Positions 32,893 to 43,800 of a stretch of DNA of 64,000 bases are shown here, one piece after another. The notes under the pieces are model-generated. The model had not been told where the DNA came from. It saw only the letters and a program-made list of their open reading frames with translations, and searched no databases. Made by a program: the position numbers and the translations under genes. Location of the stretch: assembly GCA_902787755.1 (NCBI GenBank), contig CADAHL010000006.1, forward strand, positions 1 through 64,000, read 5' to 3'. The DNA comes from Oscillospiraceae bacterium. GTDB taxonomy: Bacteria > Bacillota > Clostridia > Oscillospirales > Oscillospiraceae. Each line of letters starts with the position of its first letter. Position 1 is the stretch's first letter.

Positions 32893-34475
32893 AAAAACGT
32901 CTGTTCTGCCTCCTCCTGGCCCTGCTGATGCTCCTGCCCCTCACCGCCTGCCACGGCTCCCGGGAGCGGGCGGCCTTCGCGGTGCCCGCGGAATTTGACG
33001 AGAGCCGGGACTATGAGATCAGCTTCTGGGCCAAGAACGACACCAACAAGACCCAGACCGAGATCTACGAAAAGGCGATCCGGGACTTCGAGGCCCTGTA
33101 CCCCAACGTGAAGGTGAATCTGCGCCTGTACACCGACTACGGCAAGATCTACAACGACGTGATCACCAACATCGCCACCAACACCACCCCCGACGTGTGC
33201 ATCACCTATCCCGACCACATCGCCACCTACATGACCGGCCAGGACGTGGTGGTGCCCCTGGACGAGCTGATGGCCGATGCCAACTACGGCCTGGGCGGGG
33301 CTCAGCTGCGCTACGACGGCCCGGATGCGGGCGAGATCGTGCCGGAGTTTCTGGCTGAATGCGTCATCGGCGGCGTGCACTACGCCCTGCCCTATATGCG
33401 CTCCACCGAGGCCCTGTACGTGAACAAGACCTTCGTGGAGAAGCTGGGCTACGAACTGCCGGAGATCGTGACCTGGGACTATGTGTGGGAGGTCTCCGAG
33501 GCCGCCATGCAGAAGGACGCGGACGGCAACTTCCTGCTCAACGGCCAGAAGGTCATGATCCCCTTCATCTACAAGTCCACCGACAACATGATGATCCAGA
33601 TGCTCCGCCAGAAGGGCGCCGGCTATTCCACCCCCACCGGGGAGATCCAGATCTTCAACGACACCACCAAGGAGCTTCTGTACACCATCTCCCAGCACGC
33701 CAAGACCAAGGCCTTTTCCACCTTCAAGATCTCCAGCTATCCGGCCAACTTCCTCAACGCCGGCCAGTGCCTTTTCGCGGTGGACTCCACCGCCGGCGCC
33801 ACCTGGATGGGCTCGGAGGCCCCGCTGCTGGATATCGCCGCCGACCAGGTGGTGAAGTTCGAGACCGCGGTGCTTCCCATCCCCCAGTTCGACCCGGAAA
33901 ACCCGGTGATGATCTCTCAGGGCCCCTCGGTCTGCGTCTTCAACAAAGGAGACCAGCAGCAGGTCCTGGCCGCCTGGCTCTTTACCCAGTATCTGCTGAC
34001 CAACGAGGTCCAGATCGCCTATGCCGAGACCGAGGGCTACGTTCCCGTGACCCGGAAGGCCCAGCAGGATCCGGGCTATCAGGACTATCTCAGCCGCTCC
34101 GGCGAGGACAACAAGGAGCACTACCGGGTGAAGATCGAGGCCTCCCGGCTGCTCATTGAGAACACGGAGAACACCTTCACCACTCCCGTCTTCAACGGCT
34201 CCACCTCCCTGCGGGACGCCGCCGGTCAGCTCATCGAGAATGTGACCAAGTCCACCCGCCGGAAGGAGACCATCGACGAGGGCTATATGGAGAAGCTCTT
34301 TGACGACGTGAACGCCCTGTACCGCCTGGATCAGATCCAGGCCCAGGCCGGAGGCCGGGCGGATCTGGGACCCCTGCCCGGAACCTCGGTGGCCCTGCTC
34401 AGTACTCTGGCGGTGGTCTGGGTGCTCATCGCCGCGTACTATGCCGCGCTCTTCCTGAAGAAGAAAAGGAAGTAG
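32889..34475 (+). CDS. Extracellular solute-binding lipoprotein with C-terminal membrane helix
   Basis: Ligand receptor of the importer, 528 residues. The N-terminus is a lipoprotein signal with lipobox 'LPLTAC' (Cys about residue 21). The family-1 binding fold follows ('DYEISFWAKNDTNKTQTEIY', 'DVCITYPDHIATYM', 'LPYMRSTEALYVNKTF'). After about residue 495 there is an unusual second anchor, 'LLSTLAVVWVLIAAYYAALF' with a KKKRK end, predicted to cross the membrane. Most binding lipoproteins lack this. Transport of a sugar or polyol is inferred from the operon. Confidence 0.88.
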   Translation: MKKRLFCLLLALLMLLPLTACHGSRERAAFAVPAEFDESRDYEISFWAKNDTNKTQTEIYEKAIRDFEALYPNVKVNLRLYTDYGKIYNDVITNIATNTTPDVCITYPDHIATYMTGQDVVVPLDELMADANYGLGGAQLRYDGPDAGEIVPEFLAECVIGGVHYALPYMRSTEALYVNKTFVEKLGYELPEIVTWDYVWEVSEAAMQKDADGNFLLNGQKVMIPFIYKSTDNMMIQMLRQKGAGYSTPTGEIQIFNDTTKELLYTISQHAKTKAFSTFKISSYPANFLNAGQCLFAVDSTAGATWMGSEAPLLDIAADQVVKFETAVLPIPQFDPENPVMISQGPSVCVFNKGDQQQVLAAWLFTQYLLTNEVQIAYAETEGYVPVTRKAQQDPGYQDYLSRSGEDNKEHYRVKIEASRLLIENTENTFTTPVFNGSTSLRDAAGQLIENVTKSTRRKETIDEGYMEKLFDDVNALYRLDQIQAQAGGRADLGPLPGTSVALLSTLAVVWVLIAAYYAALFLKKKRK

Positions 34476-34524
34476 TCCGACCGCTCTGTTATCATTCTGT
34501 CAAGCCCAAATGCGGCACAAACTC

Positions 34525-34552
34525 TTGATTTCTGCGGGGAAACGGGTATAAT
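34525..34552 (+). promoter_or_regulatory. Promoter of the OB-fold-like lipoprotein gene
   Basis: TTGATT (34525-34530) and TATAAT (34547-34552) are 16 bases apart, about 65 bases before ATG 34617. Confidence 0.8.
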
Positions 34553-34616
34553 GTTCCTGTCCCCGGAGGATGACGGGGAAGAAAAGCATTGGATTTTGTT
34601 CTGAAGGAGGACAACG

Positions 34617-35435
34617 ATGAAAAAGATTCTTGCACTGCTTCTGGCTCTTGTGATGGTCTTTGCTCTGGCCGCCTGCGGACAGCAGGCCGCGCCCGCTGAG
34701 AAGCCCGCCGAGGAGCCCGCCGCCGAGACTCCCGTGGAGGAAGCTCCCGCCGAAGAGCCCGCCGAGGCCCCCGCTGAGGAAGCTCCTGTGGAAGTGATGA
34801 GCTATGCCGATTTCATGGCCGCCGAGGTCGACGATCCCGTGGTCATCGAGGCTTATGTCCAGGCCAAGCAGGCCTACGCTTCCGACTGGTCCAACACCAG
34901 CGTGTATCTGGCCGATCAGGACGGCGCCTACTTCGCCTACCGCCTGGCCTGCACCCAGGAGGAGTATGACGCTCTGGTTCCCGGCGCCAAGATCCGCGTC
35001 ACCGGTTTCAAGGCCGAGTGGGCCGGCGAGATCGAGATCGCCGAGGGCTGCACCTTCGAGCTGATCGACGGTGCTGACACCTATCTGGTGGATCCCGTGG
35101 ACGTGACCGAGCTTCTGGGCACTGACGCCCTGGCCGAGCACATGAACCAGCTGGTCACCATCAAGGGCGTGACCGTGGCCGAGTCTGAGGGCGGCGTGGC
35201 CTTCCTGTACAACTGGGACGGCTCCGGCGAGGATGGCAGCGATCTGTACTTCAACGTCACTCTCGGCGAGAACACCTACAACTTCACGGTGGAGTCCGAT
35301 CTGTGCCCCGCCGGCAGCGAAGTGTACGAGACGGTGAAGGGCCTGAATGTGGGCGACACCATCGACCTGGTGGGCTTCCTGTACTGGTACGAGGGACCCA
35401 ACCCCCACATCACTGCGGTCACCCCCGCAGCCTGA
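34617..35435 (+). CDS. Surface lipoprotein with OB-fold-like domains
   Basis: A 272-residue exported lipoprotein. The signal ends in lipobox 'FALAAC' (Cys about 20). An acidic Ala/Pro/Glu spacer (residues about 24-60, repeats of AEEPA) holds the domain away from the membrane. The rest has two regions like OB-fold modules ('VVIEAYVQAKQAYASDW', 'AKIRVTGFKAEWAGEIEIAE' and 'GDTIDLVGFLYWYEGPNPHI'). No enzyme motif was seen. It has its own promoter (TATAAT) and a strong terminator, so it is a single-gene unit; binding of a small molecule or glycan is possible. Confidence 0.8.
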   Translation: MKKILALLLALVMVFALAACGQQAAPAEKPAEEPAAETPVEEAPAEEPAEAPAEEAPVEVMSYADFMAAEVDDPVVIEAYVQAKQAYASDWSNTSVYLADQDGAYFAYRLACTQEEYDALVPGAKIRVTGFKAEWAGEIEIAEGCTFELIDGADTYLVDPVDVTELLGTDALAEHMNQLVTIKGVTVAESEGGVAFLYNWDGSGEDGSDLYFNVTLGENTYNFTVESDLCPAGSEVYETVKGLNVGDTIDLVGFLYWYEGPNPHITAVTPAA

Positions 35436-35449
35436 TTCCATCCTTAACA

Positions 35450-35487
35450 GCAAAAAGAGCTCTGACGAAAGTCAGGGCTCTTTTTGC
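35450..35487. terminator. Bidirectional terminator between the lipoprotein and FRG genes
   Basis: GCAAAAAGAGCTCTGAC and GTCAGGGCTCTTTTTGC pair around a GAAA loop. T runs flank both sides, so both converging transcripts can end here. Confidence 0.9.
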
Positions 35488-35522
35488 GTTAGTAAGCAGT
35501 GCTTAGCGCGCAGTGCTCCGTT
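35488..35522 (+). repeat. AGTGC-class heptamer run behind a terminator
   Basis: AGTAAGC-AGTGCTT-AGCGCGC-AGTGCTC starts three bases behind the T-tract. The rest up to 35566 holds no recognisable gene. Confidence 0.6.
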
Positions 35523-35566
35523 ATTGGAAGGCGAGGCTGCTGCGGGGAACGAGGGCCCGGAGCGTC

Positions 35567-36385
35567 TTATTCCTCGTCCGTCTTCGTTTTCACAAAGTAA
35601 TGCCGGGCGATCCAGCGGGACAGGCCGTCCAGGCCCGGGAACAGGGTCCGCTCGGACATGTTCAGTTGGTCCAGCATGTCCCGGATGCGCCAGCGCAGCT
35701 TCCGGTCGATGACGTATTTGACGGTCCGGTCGGTGTGGGCGTTCAGGAAATCCTCCACGCTGTCCATGCCCATGGGCATCACGGAGAAGAAGGAATACTG
35801 GCTCACGATCCGGTCGCTGAAGGAGGGCGGCTCGATGACCACCATGGCCGAATCGCCCATGTCCCGGTCGTACTCCTCCAGGCTCCGGGCGGCCCGGGTC
35901 AGCATGTCCACGGAGAAGACCTCTGCCTGAAACTCCCGCATGACCTGCTGGTATTTCTCCGGCAGCAGGGAGTGCAGCTGGGTGATGTCCATGCGCCAGA
36001 TTACGCAGTCGTGCTCCTCCATCTGCTCCAGACTGTCCTCGGACACGGAGAAGTGCAGCGCCACCAGGGGCGACTGGGTCCAGTCCAGCAGCCGGGTGGG
36101 CAGGCCGTGGTGCTGGCCCATGATCATCTGCCGCCACACGGACTGGGCGATGCTGGGATCCTCGATCACGGCGTATTTGGCAAAATTCTTCAGAATGGCA
36201 GGCTCCAGGCTGGCCTGGAGCTGACGGCAGTTCCGGCGCAGGCTGGTGACCATGCGGAAATCCGCGTTGGTCATGCCCCGGTAAACGAAGGCGCTGCGGT
36301 TCCGGCCCAGATCCGGCCGGTATTCCTGGTCGGTCAGCAGGGGCATCAGGTCCTCGATGGTCTTAACGTGCACTTCACGGATCAT
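35567..36385 (-). CDS. FRG domain-containing protein
   Basis: A 272-residue cytosolic protein. The FRG domain is recognised from 'VYRGMTNADFRMVTSLRR' near residue 34 and 'MGQHHGLPTRLLDWTQSPLV' with ALHFS following, near residue 90. The conserved Phe/Arg/Gly residues give the domain its name. FRG proteins are often found in accessory or defence-related loci, but their biochemical activity is not settled. The C-terminal part is helical ('DRKLRWRIRDMLDQLNMSER'). It overlaps the upstream YibE/F-like gene by four bases, so the two are translated together. Confidence 0.85.
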   Translation of the reverse strand: MIREVHVKTIEDLMPLLTDQEYRPDLGRNRSAFVYRGMTNADFRMVTSLRRNCRQLQASLEPAILKNFAKYAVIEDPSIAQSVWRQMIMGQHHGLPTRLLDWTQSPLVALHFSVSEDSLEQMEEHDCVIWRMDITQLHSLLPEKYQQVMREFQAEVFSVDMLTRAARSLEEYDRDMGDSAMVVIEPPSFSDRIVSQYSFFSVMPMGMDSVEDFLNAHTDRTVKYVIDRKLRWRIRDMLDQLNMSERTLFPGLDGLSRWIARHYFVKTKTDEE

Positions 36386-37575
36386 GCTTTGTCCTCCTTG
36401 CTGCCCCGGCTCACAAGGCCGGAGCTGATGACGGTGGTAATGGGAATGGCCAGGATCATGCCGATGGAGCTGGACAGGCTGCTGATGACCTCGATGGCCA
36501 CGTAGGCGGAGGAGAACAGCTGGTACCGGCTCAGCCCCAGGCTGTACAGATACAGGATCAGGGTGAAGCCCGAGCCCAGGAAGGCCAGGATCAGGGTGTT
36601 GGTCATGGTGCCCACCATGTCCCGGCCGATGTTCATGCCGGACCTCAGCAGGTCCCGGAAGCCCAGGGCGGGATTGGCGGCGTGGACCTCGTCCAGGGCC
36701 GAGGCGATGGACATGGCCACGTCCATCACCGCGCCTAGGGAGCTGACGATCACCCCGGCCACCAGCAGGCCCCGCAGGCCGATGGGCGTGCCGGTCTGCC
36801 GCAGCTGCAGCAGGGGCTCCACGTCGGAGATCCTCAGGCCGCTAACCCGGCAGAGACTCTGGGCCATGAGGCCGAAGAGCATGGCCAGGGCGGTGCCGGC
36901 GATGGTGCCCAGGGCGGCGCATACGGTCTTGCGCTGCAGCCCGCCCAGCAGGAGGAAGGCCACCGCCGCCACATAGGCGCAGCACAGGAAGGTGCTGAGG
37001 ATGGTGGGCGCGCCGCGCATCAGCAGCGGCAGCAGGACCCCGAACAGCACCGCCACCGTCACCGCCAGCCCCACCAGGGACCGCAGGCCGGTCTTTCCGC
37101 CCACCAGTACCGTGATCAGCACGAACAGACCCAGCAGCGTGAGCAGCGCCGGGATGCGGTTATACTCGAAGACCGTGGCCCGGTGCTCGCCGCCGGACCA
37201 GGTGGACACGGTCAGCACCACCTGGTCGCCCTCCGAGACCGGCACGCCGTAGAGAGGGCCGATGTAGTTGTAGCACAGCAGGGTCTCCCCGGCGTAGCGT
37301 CCGGTGAGCACCCGGGCGGTCAGCATCTGCTCGCCCCGCCAGCCTCCGTCGGAGGCCTCGTCCTGTATACTGTTGTCGGAGAGGATCTGCTCCACCCGGG
37401 CCTTCTCGTATTCCACGAAGTCCCCGCCGGTCAGGGGCTCGGCGGCGGGCTCCCGGAGCCAGAGCCGGAACCCGGCGAACAGCAGTGCCGCGGCGAGCAG
37501 CGCCAGGATGCTCCACCGGGAGCGGCGAAGCCAGTCGCCCAGAGGGCGCGCGGGCGTCTTTTCTTTCTTTTTCAT
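36382..37575 (-). CDS. YibE/F-like membrane protein
   Basis: A 397-residue integral membrane protein. A short basic start and one helix ('WSILALLAAALLFAGFRLWL') precede an extracytoplasmic beta domain (residues about 50-140). Seven or so membrane helices follow, with the YibE/F motifs 'LVGGKTGLRSLVGLAVTVAV', 'VIVSSLGAVMDVAMSIASAL' and 'RDMVGTMTNTLILAFLGSGF'. The function of the family is unknown; transport has been proposed. AAGAGG lies seven bases before ATG 37575. Only a 4-base overlap separates it from the FRG gene. Confidence 0.88.
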   Translation of the reverse strand: MKKKEKTPARPLGDWLRRSRWSILALLAAALLFAGFRLWLREPAAEPLTGGDFVEYEKARVEQILSDNSIQDEASDGGWRGEQMLTARVLTGRYAGETLLCYNYIGPLYGVPVSEGDQVVLTVSTWSGGEHRATVFEYNRIPALLTLLGLFVLITVLVGGKTGLRSLVGLAVTVAVLFGVLLPLLMRGAPTILSTFLCCAYVAAVAFLLLGGLQRKTVCAALGTIAGTALAMLFGLMAQSLCRVSGLRISDVEPLLQLRQTGTPIGLRGLLVAGVIVSSLGAVMDVAMSIASALDEVHAANPALGFRDLLRSGMNIGRDMVGTMTNTLILAFLGSGFTLILYLYSLGLSRYQLFSSAYVAIEVISSLSSSIGMILAIPITTVISSGLVSRGSKEDKA

Positions 37576-37803
37576 AGAAAAACCTCTTGAGAAGGGGCAA
37601 TGGCACAGCGCGTTATTGCCAGGTTCTCATTCTCCATTCCGCCTTCCGAATTTACCCACAGGATACCAAGATTCGGCCCCGGTGTCAAGAAAGGCCGGGT
37701 CCGTCCGCCAAAGACGGACAGCTGTGTTTTGCGTCTCGGCGAGAGTACCAAAACGGCGGGTCAAATTTTGGAGAATCTCGGAGACTCTGAAATCGGAAAA
37801 GGC

Positions 37804-37833
37804 TTGGACGAGGGCCATATCTTGTGGTATACT
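37804..37833 (+). promoter_or_regulatory. Promoter of the giant surface protein gene
   Basis: TTGGAC (37804-37809) and TATACT (37828-37833) have an 18-base spacer, about 60 bases before ATG 37897. The rest of 37576-37803 holds a GTCCGTC-CGCCAAA-GACGGAC hairpin (near 37690) and no supported gene. Confidence 0.7.
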
Positions 37834-37896
37834 GTTTTTGTATGTGTACAGAATGCGCACAGAAGAATCTTCAGAACGACTTAAGGAGGTCCATGT

Positions 37897-40800
37897 ATGA
37901 AGAAACGGATAAGCAGGATCCTCTCCCTGGTTCTGCTGGTCGCCATGGTGATGAGCCTGATGCCGACCACGCTGGCCTTTGCGGAGGAGGCCCCCGCGGA
38001 AGAAATTACAGTCCCGGAGGAGGGCGTGATCCTTCCCGTGGCAGGGGAGAACGATCCCCCGGCCGAAGAGCCCGAGGACCCGTTCTACGAGGACGAGCTG
38101 TTCTACGAGGACGACTTCGAGGACGAGCTGTTCTATGAGGACGATCTCGACGCCGTCACCGACGAGGCGGACGATCTGCTCGCGGACAGCGAGACGTCCA
38201 CCTGGGTCAAGATCGACCTGGAGGACATTACAGCGGACGATATCATCGCCATTACGATGACCAAAACAGAGAATGGGACTACGGCTACTTGCGCACTCTC
38301 AAATGTGCAATGTGATAAAAACCCCCAAGGTCTAGCAGTTGTGCCGGAGGGGGATGCGTTTTCCGCTCCTGCTGACGGCAACTACGGTTGGACTGTTAAT
38401 GCTGTGGAGGGCGGATACACATTTAGCAATGGCAGTCTGAATCTTAGCTATGGCGCAATCAAGACTGCCCAATCCGTTCGTGTAACCGAAGATGATGCAG
38501 CTGTGTGGGTACTGAAGGGGAATTATCTTTCTACCACCGAAGGCACTACAACTCGGTATTTGGGGGTTTGGTTCCCAACGACCGGTGCGGCACCGACATG
38601 GCGGCATTATTCGGGAACTACAAATGAGATTAAAAACCAGCAGGTTTCTTTCTGGAAGCTGACCGACGGCGGGGATACTCCCGTAGAGCCCGAGGATCCG
38701 ACGGAAGTCGCTGCTCCTACAGCCAACCCGGCGGGCGGCGCTGTGGATATCGGTGCTGACATTGCTTTTGACTGTGCCACGTCCGGCGCTGTGATCTACT
38801 ACTGCTACAGCGGCGATGAGAACAGATGGGTCGAGGGCGACAGCTTTACGGTGCCGGAGAATGCTCCCAGCGAGTTCAACATCCAGCTCCAAGCAATTTA
38901 CTACCCCACGGACGGCGATCCGATCAGCAGCGCGGTTAACCAGTACAATTACACCATCAGGACCGAGGCCGCCATTAGCACCATCGCCGAGGCTCTGGCC
39001 GGCGCAGAAAATGCCGAGTTTACCGTAAAGGGCGTTGTGACCCTGGTGGATGGCAGGAACATCTATGTTCAGGATGCTACCGGCGGCATCTGCCTGTACC
39101 CCGATACTGCTCCCGTTAATATTGAACTGGGCAATACGGTGATCGGTACTGGCGTGCGGAAAACCTTTAAGGGCCTGCCTGAGCTGAGCGGCTGCACCCT
39201 CACACTCTCCGAGGGCCTGACGCTGACCGCTAAGGAAACCACACTTGATGCCATTACCGAGGCGGATGTGTGCACCTATGTGAAAATCAACGGCCTGACG
39301 GTCAAGGAAATCAACGGTGATAATACTGTCGTGACGGATGCCAGCGGTAATGAAATGCCTATTTACAAGGCAAAGACCACGGAAGCGCTGAAAGCCGGCG
39401 ACACGCTTGATTTCACCGGCGCAGTGGGTATCTTCAATACCCTGCAGCTGCGCAACACCCTGGCCAGCGAGATCACTGTCCAGGGCGGCGAGACGCCCGA
39501 GGATCCCGAGCCCGCCACGGTCACCCTGGACAAGCTCACCGAAGCCCCCAAGGACGGGGACAAGGTAGTTATCCACAACCCTGCCAACAACAAGGCGCTG
39601 GGTCTTGAGGAGTATTACTACAACAACAAGAAGTATGAGTTGACGGCAGTCGATGCAACTCCGACCGCTGAGGGCAAGCTGGCTCTGGCTGACGGTATGG
39701 CGTACCTGACGGTAGTACTGAATACCGAAAACAAGTACAGCTTTGTCAATGAGGAAGGCAAGTATCTGGAAGTCGACGGGACTCACGTCCGTTTCGTGAC
39801 CGAGCTGAATGCCAACACACTCTTCCAGTTGGAGAGCGCGGGGGACAGCTATTACATCAAATGCGATACTGCTGAATACAATGGAAATGCACAGTATCTG
39901 GAGTATTACAGCGGCTATTTCACCTGCTTCCGTTTGGGCAACGGCGGCCCGGCCTATGAGTTTGACTTCTACGCCGAAGTCGAGCCCGTGAACACCGATC
40001 CCGTCTCCGGCCTGAAGACCGGCGACACGGTGGCAATCTACAACGACGGCAATGGAAAGGCGCTGACAGCCACAGCCAGCGGCACCAGGCTGGCCGCCGC
40101 TGCTGCCACCTTGGGCACGGACGGCAAGCTGAGCGGCGAGGGCATCGCCCTGCTGACGGTCACCGTGAATGACGAGGGACAGGTCCTCTTCACCAATGAG
40201 GGCAAGTATCTGACCTCCGGTGACACGGGCAACAGCCTGAGCTTCACCACCGAGGCCAATGAATACAGCCTGTGGGTCATTGAAGCCACCGCCGATGGCC
40301 TGTTCTATCTGAAAAACGCCAACGCTGCCTATAACGGAAACGCTCAGTATCTGGAGTACTATAACACCTTCACTACCTATAAGCTGGGCAATGGCGGCGC
40401 AGCCTTCGCTGTGAGCTTCCGGCATATCGCCGATAGCACAGAGCCCGAGCAGCCCACCGGTACGACCTATGGCCTGACCGGCACGCTGGCCGATGGCGAC
40501 ACCGTGATCCTCTACAATTCCGCGAATGGCGTTGCTTTGGGAAACACCATCACCAGCCATAAGGTCACCGGCGTTGCGCTGACTCCTGCGGATGGCGTCA
40601 TCACCACCGACAACACCGCCGTTGCCTGGACGGTCACCGTGAACGCCGACGGCACCTATACCTTCACCCAGGGCGATTACACCTTGGGGGGCGCAGTCAG
40701 CGGAACCTATAACAATCTGGTTCTCACCGACGCGACCTACACCGGCTGGACGCTGACAGAAGCTGACAGCGTGGATTTGACCCACTACCTGTATTTTGAG

Positions 40801-43800
40801 AATTGGTCGAACAGCTATGGTAAATTCCATCTGGAATACTACAATGGATTTACTGTGTACGCGACCAACACCCCCGAAAAGAATGCCTACGGCATCACCT
40901 TCTACAAGCAGGGCGCCGAGCCCGAGACCCCGGGTGATCCCACGCCCGGCGAGGGCAACACCTATGGCCTGAGCAGCACGCTGGCCACCGGCGACACCGT
41001 GATCCTCTATAATGCCAAGAACGGCGTCGGCGTTGGAAATTCCATTGCCAGCCATAAGATCACCGGTGTTGCGCTGACTCCCGTGAACGGCGTCATCACC
41101 ACCGACAACACCGCGGTTGCCTGGAAGGTCACCGTGAATACCGACGGCACCTATACCTTCACCCAGGGCGATTACACCTTGGGCGGCGCAGTCAGCGGAA
41201 ACTACAACAATCTGGTCGTTACCGACGCGACCTACACCGGCTGGACGCCGACAGGCCCCGATCCTTCGGACTTCAACTACTTCCTGTCGCTCAACGACAT
41301 GGCGACCAACTTTGGCAAGATCTATCTGGAGTACTACAACGGCTTTACTCTCTATGGCTCCACTGCTCCGGATAAGGACGCCTACGGCATCACCTTCTAC
41401 AAGCAGGGCGCCGAGCCCGAGACGCCGCATCCCGAGGAGACCGGTGATCTGGTCACCAGCCTGGATCAGCTGACCGACGGCGTTACCGTGGCCATCTACA
41501 GCCCCGGCCACAAAACCGCCATCAGCACCAGGCCCAACGGCGACTGGTATCTGAAGGCCAACGAGGCCACCATCGAGAACGGCAAGGTCGTGAACTTCAC
41601 CTCCGACTACGTGTGGCAGGTGCAGAAGAACGCGAACGGCACCTACACCTTCGTCTCCAACGACGACAACACCAAGAGTATCACCGTCTGGCCCAGCGAT
41701 ACCTACGCCGAGGTCACGGTGAATTATGAGAAGTACACGGAAACCGGTGACAACACCTGGACCCTGACCCCCGCCAAGACCGCCAACGCATACTACTTCT
41801 CCAGCCCCTCGGTCTCCGGCGAGCACGGCTCGGCCTACATCGAGGCCTACGTCCGCAACGAGTTCGAGGTCTTCTCTGGCTACTTCACCAGCCCCAACTC
41901 CAATAAGTTTACCGAGAGCGAGTTCGCCCTCCAGTTCTACCTGGTGGATCCCACGGACGCCATCGAGGCCTACGACGACGGCGAGTGGGATGGCGTGCTC
42001 AACAAGGGACAGTCCTACGTCTTCTACAATGCCAACGCCAAGAGCGCCGTGGGTCTCTGGAAGGAAGCCAACTACTCCATGGACGCCATCCCCACCACCA
42101 TTGAGGGCGGCAAGGCCAACGCCGGCAACGGCGCCTACGTGTTCAAGGTGGACACCATGGGCCGTTACTACAGCTTTGAGGTCAACGGCAAATTCCTGGC
42201 CACCAACAACGATGAGGAGCTGCTCTTCGTCGAGCCCAACGAGGACGGCAGCGCTCCCGAGAACGCCAAGTGGTTCCTGAAGCAGAAGGAAGGCGGCTAC
42301 ATCATCTACAACAAGGACGCCTCCTACAATGGTACCCCCGTCTGCATCGAGTACTACTCCAGCGTGTTCTCCGGCTGGACCTTCAGCACCAAGAACGACG
42401 TGGGCATTTACCTCTTCAACTTCTACCCCCTGGCCGACGGCATTGAGGTCCGTGAGGACACCGTCCAGGTGCCCAGCGTCAAGTTCGACTGCGAGGATAC
42501 CCGCTTCTTCGAGCAGGATTACAAGGTGGCCTTCACCCTGGACGACCTGGCGGAGAGCATTTCCAGCATCACCATCACCTACACCGCCAACGGCCAGACC
42601 ACTACGGTCACCGAGTACGAGGCCTCCGCTGACGGCAAGGGCTACAGCTTCACCATCCCCGCCTCCGCGCTGGACGGCCAGCGGACGGAGCAAAGCTTCA
42701 AGATCAGCGTTTCCGTAACCAACAGCTATGACATCACCTACCCCGGCGAGAAGACCGTCACCAACGTGGACGAGCCCTTCTTTGAGGAAATGACCCCGGC
42801 TCCCAACGGCCAGACCGGCGACGACAAGAGACCCGTCATCTCCGTGAAGATCGGCAACGCGGGCGAGAACCCCGTGATCACGATGCAGGTCAACGGCACC
42901 CAGGTGGAGGCCGTGTTTGAAAACGGCGTGCTCAGCTATCAGCCCGCCGAGAATATGGCCGACGGTCGCGTCACCGTCAGCGTCAGCGTTACCCGCGCCG
43001 ATCAGGTGACGGCGGAGAAGTCCTGGTACTTCACCGTGGGCGACTCCGAGTTCCAGAAGTACTTCGGTCAGCTCCACTCCCACACCACCTACTCCGACGG
43101 CTCCGGCACGCTGGATACCGCTCTGGACTACATCTCCAGCATCCCCGAGAGCGCCAACGTCCAGTTCGTGGCCTTCACCGACCACTCCAACTACTTCGAC
43201 ACCACCTCTGCCGCCAACCCCGCCGACGCGCTGAACGATCAGAGCCTGATGACCGACGCCAGCCGTGCGCTGTGGAACACCTACAAGAGCACCGTGGCCA
43301 ACTTCAACGCCGAGCCTGACCAGCAGCTGATCGCCATCGCCGGCTTTGAGATGACCTGGTCCGGCGGACCCGGCCACATCAACACCTTCGGTTCCGACGG
43401 TCTGGTCTCCCGCAACAACGCCGCGCTGAACAACAAGTCCGGCGACGCGGGCATGAAGCTCTACTACGAGACCGTGAACAAGGGCGGCAGCATGAACCAG
43501 TTCAACCACCCGGGCAGCACCTTCGGCAACTTCACCGACTTCTCCTACTGGAGTGAGGAGACCGACGCGCACATGTTCCTGGTGGAGGTCGGCAACGGCG
43601 AGGGCCAGATCGGCGCCGGCGGCTACTACCCCAGCTACGAAGAGTACACCCTGGCGCTGGACAAGGGCTGGCACGTGGCTCCCACCAACAACCAGGATAA
43701 CCACAAGGGCCGCTGGGGCAACGCCAACGACGCCCGCGACGTGGTTCTGGCCACCAACCTGAGCGAGGAAGCCATCTACGACGCCATCCGCAACCTGAGA

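Noticed and set aside
30848..34159. Alternative plus-strand frames within the ABC operon
   Set aside because: They are Arg/Pro/Ser-rich shadows of the permease and binding-protein genes.
37627..37860. Short frames in the gap before the giant gene
   Set aside because: None has a convincing binding site or composition; the region is better explained by a promoter and a small hairpin.
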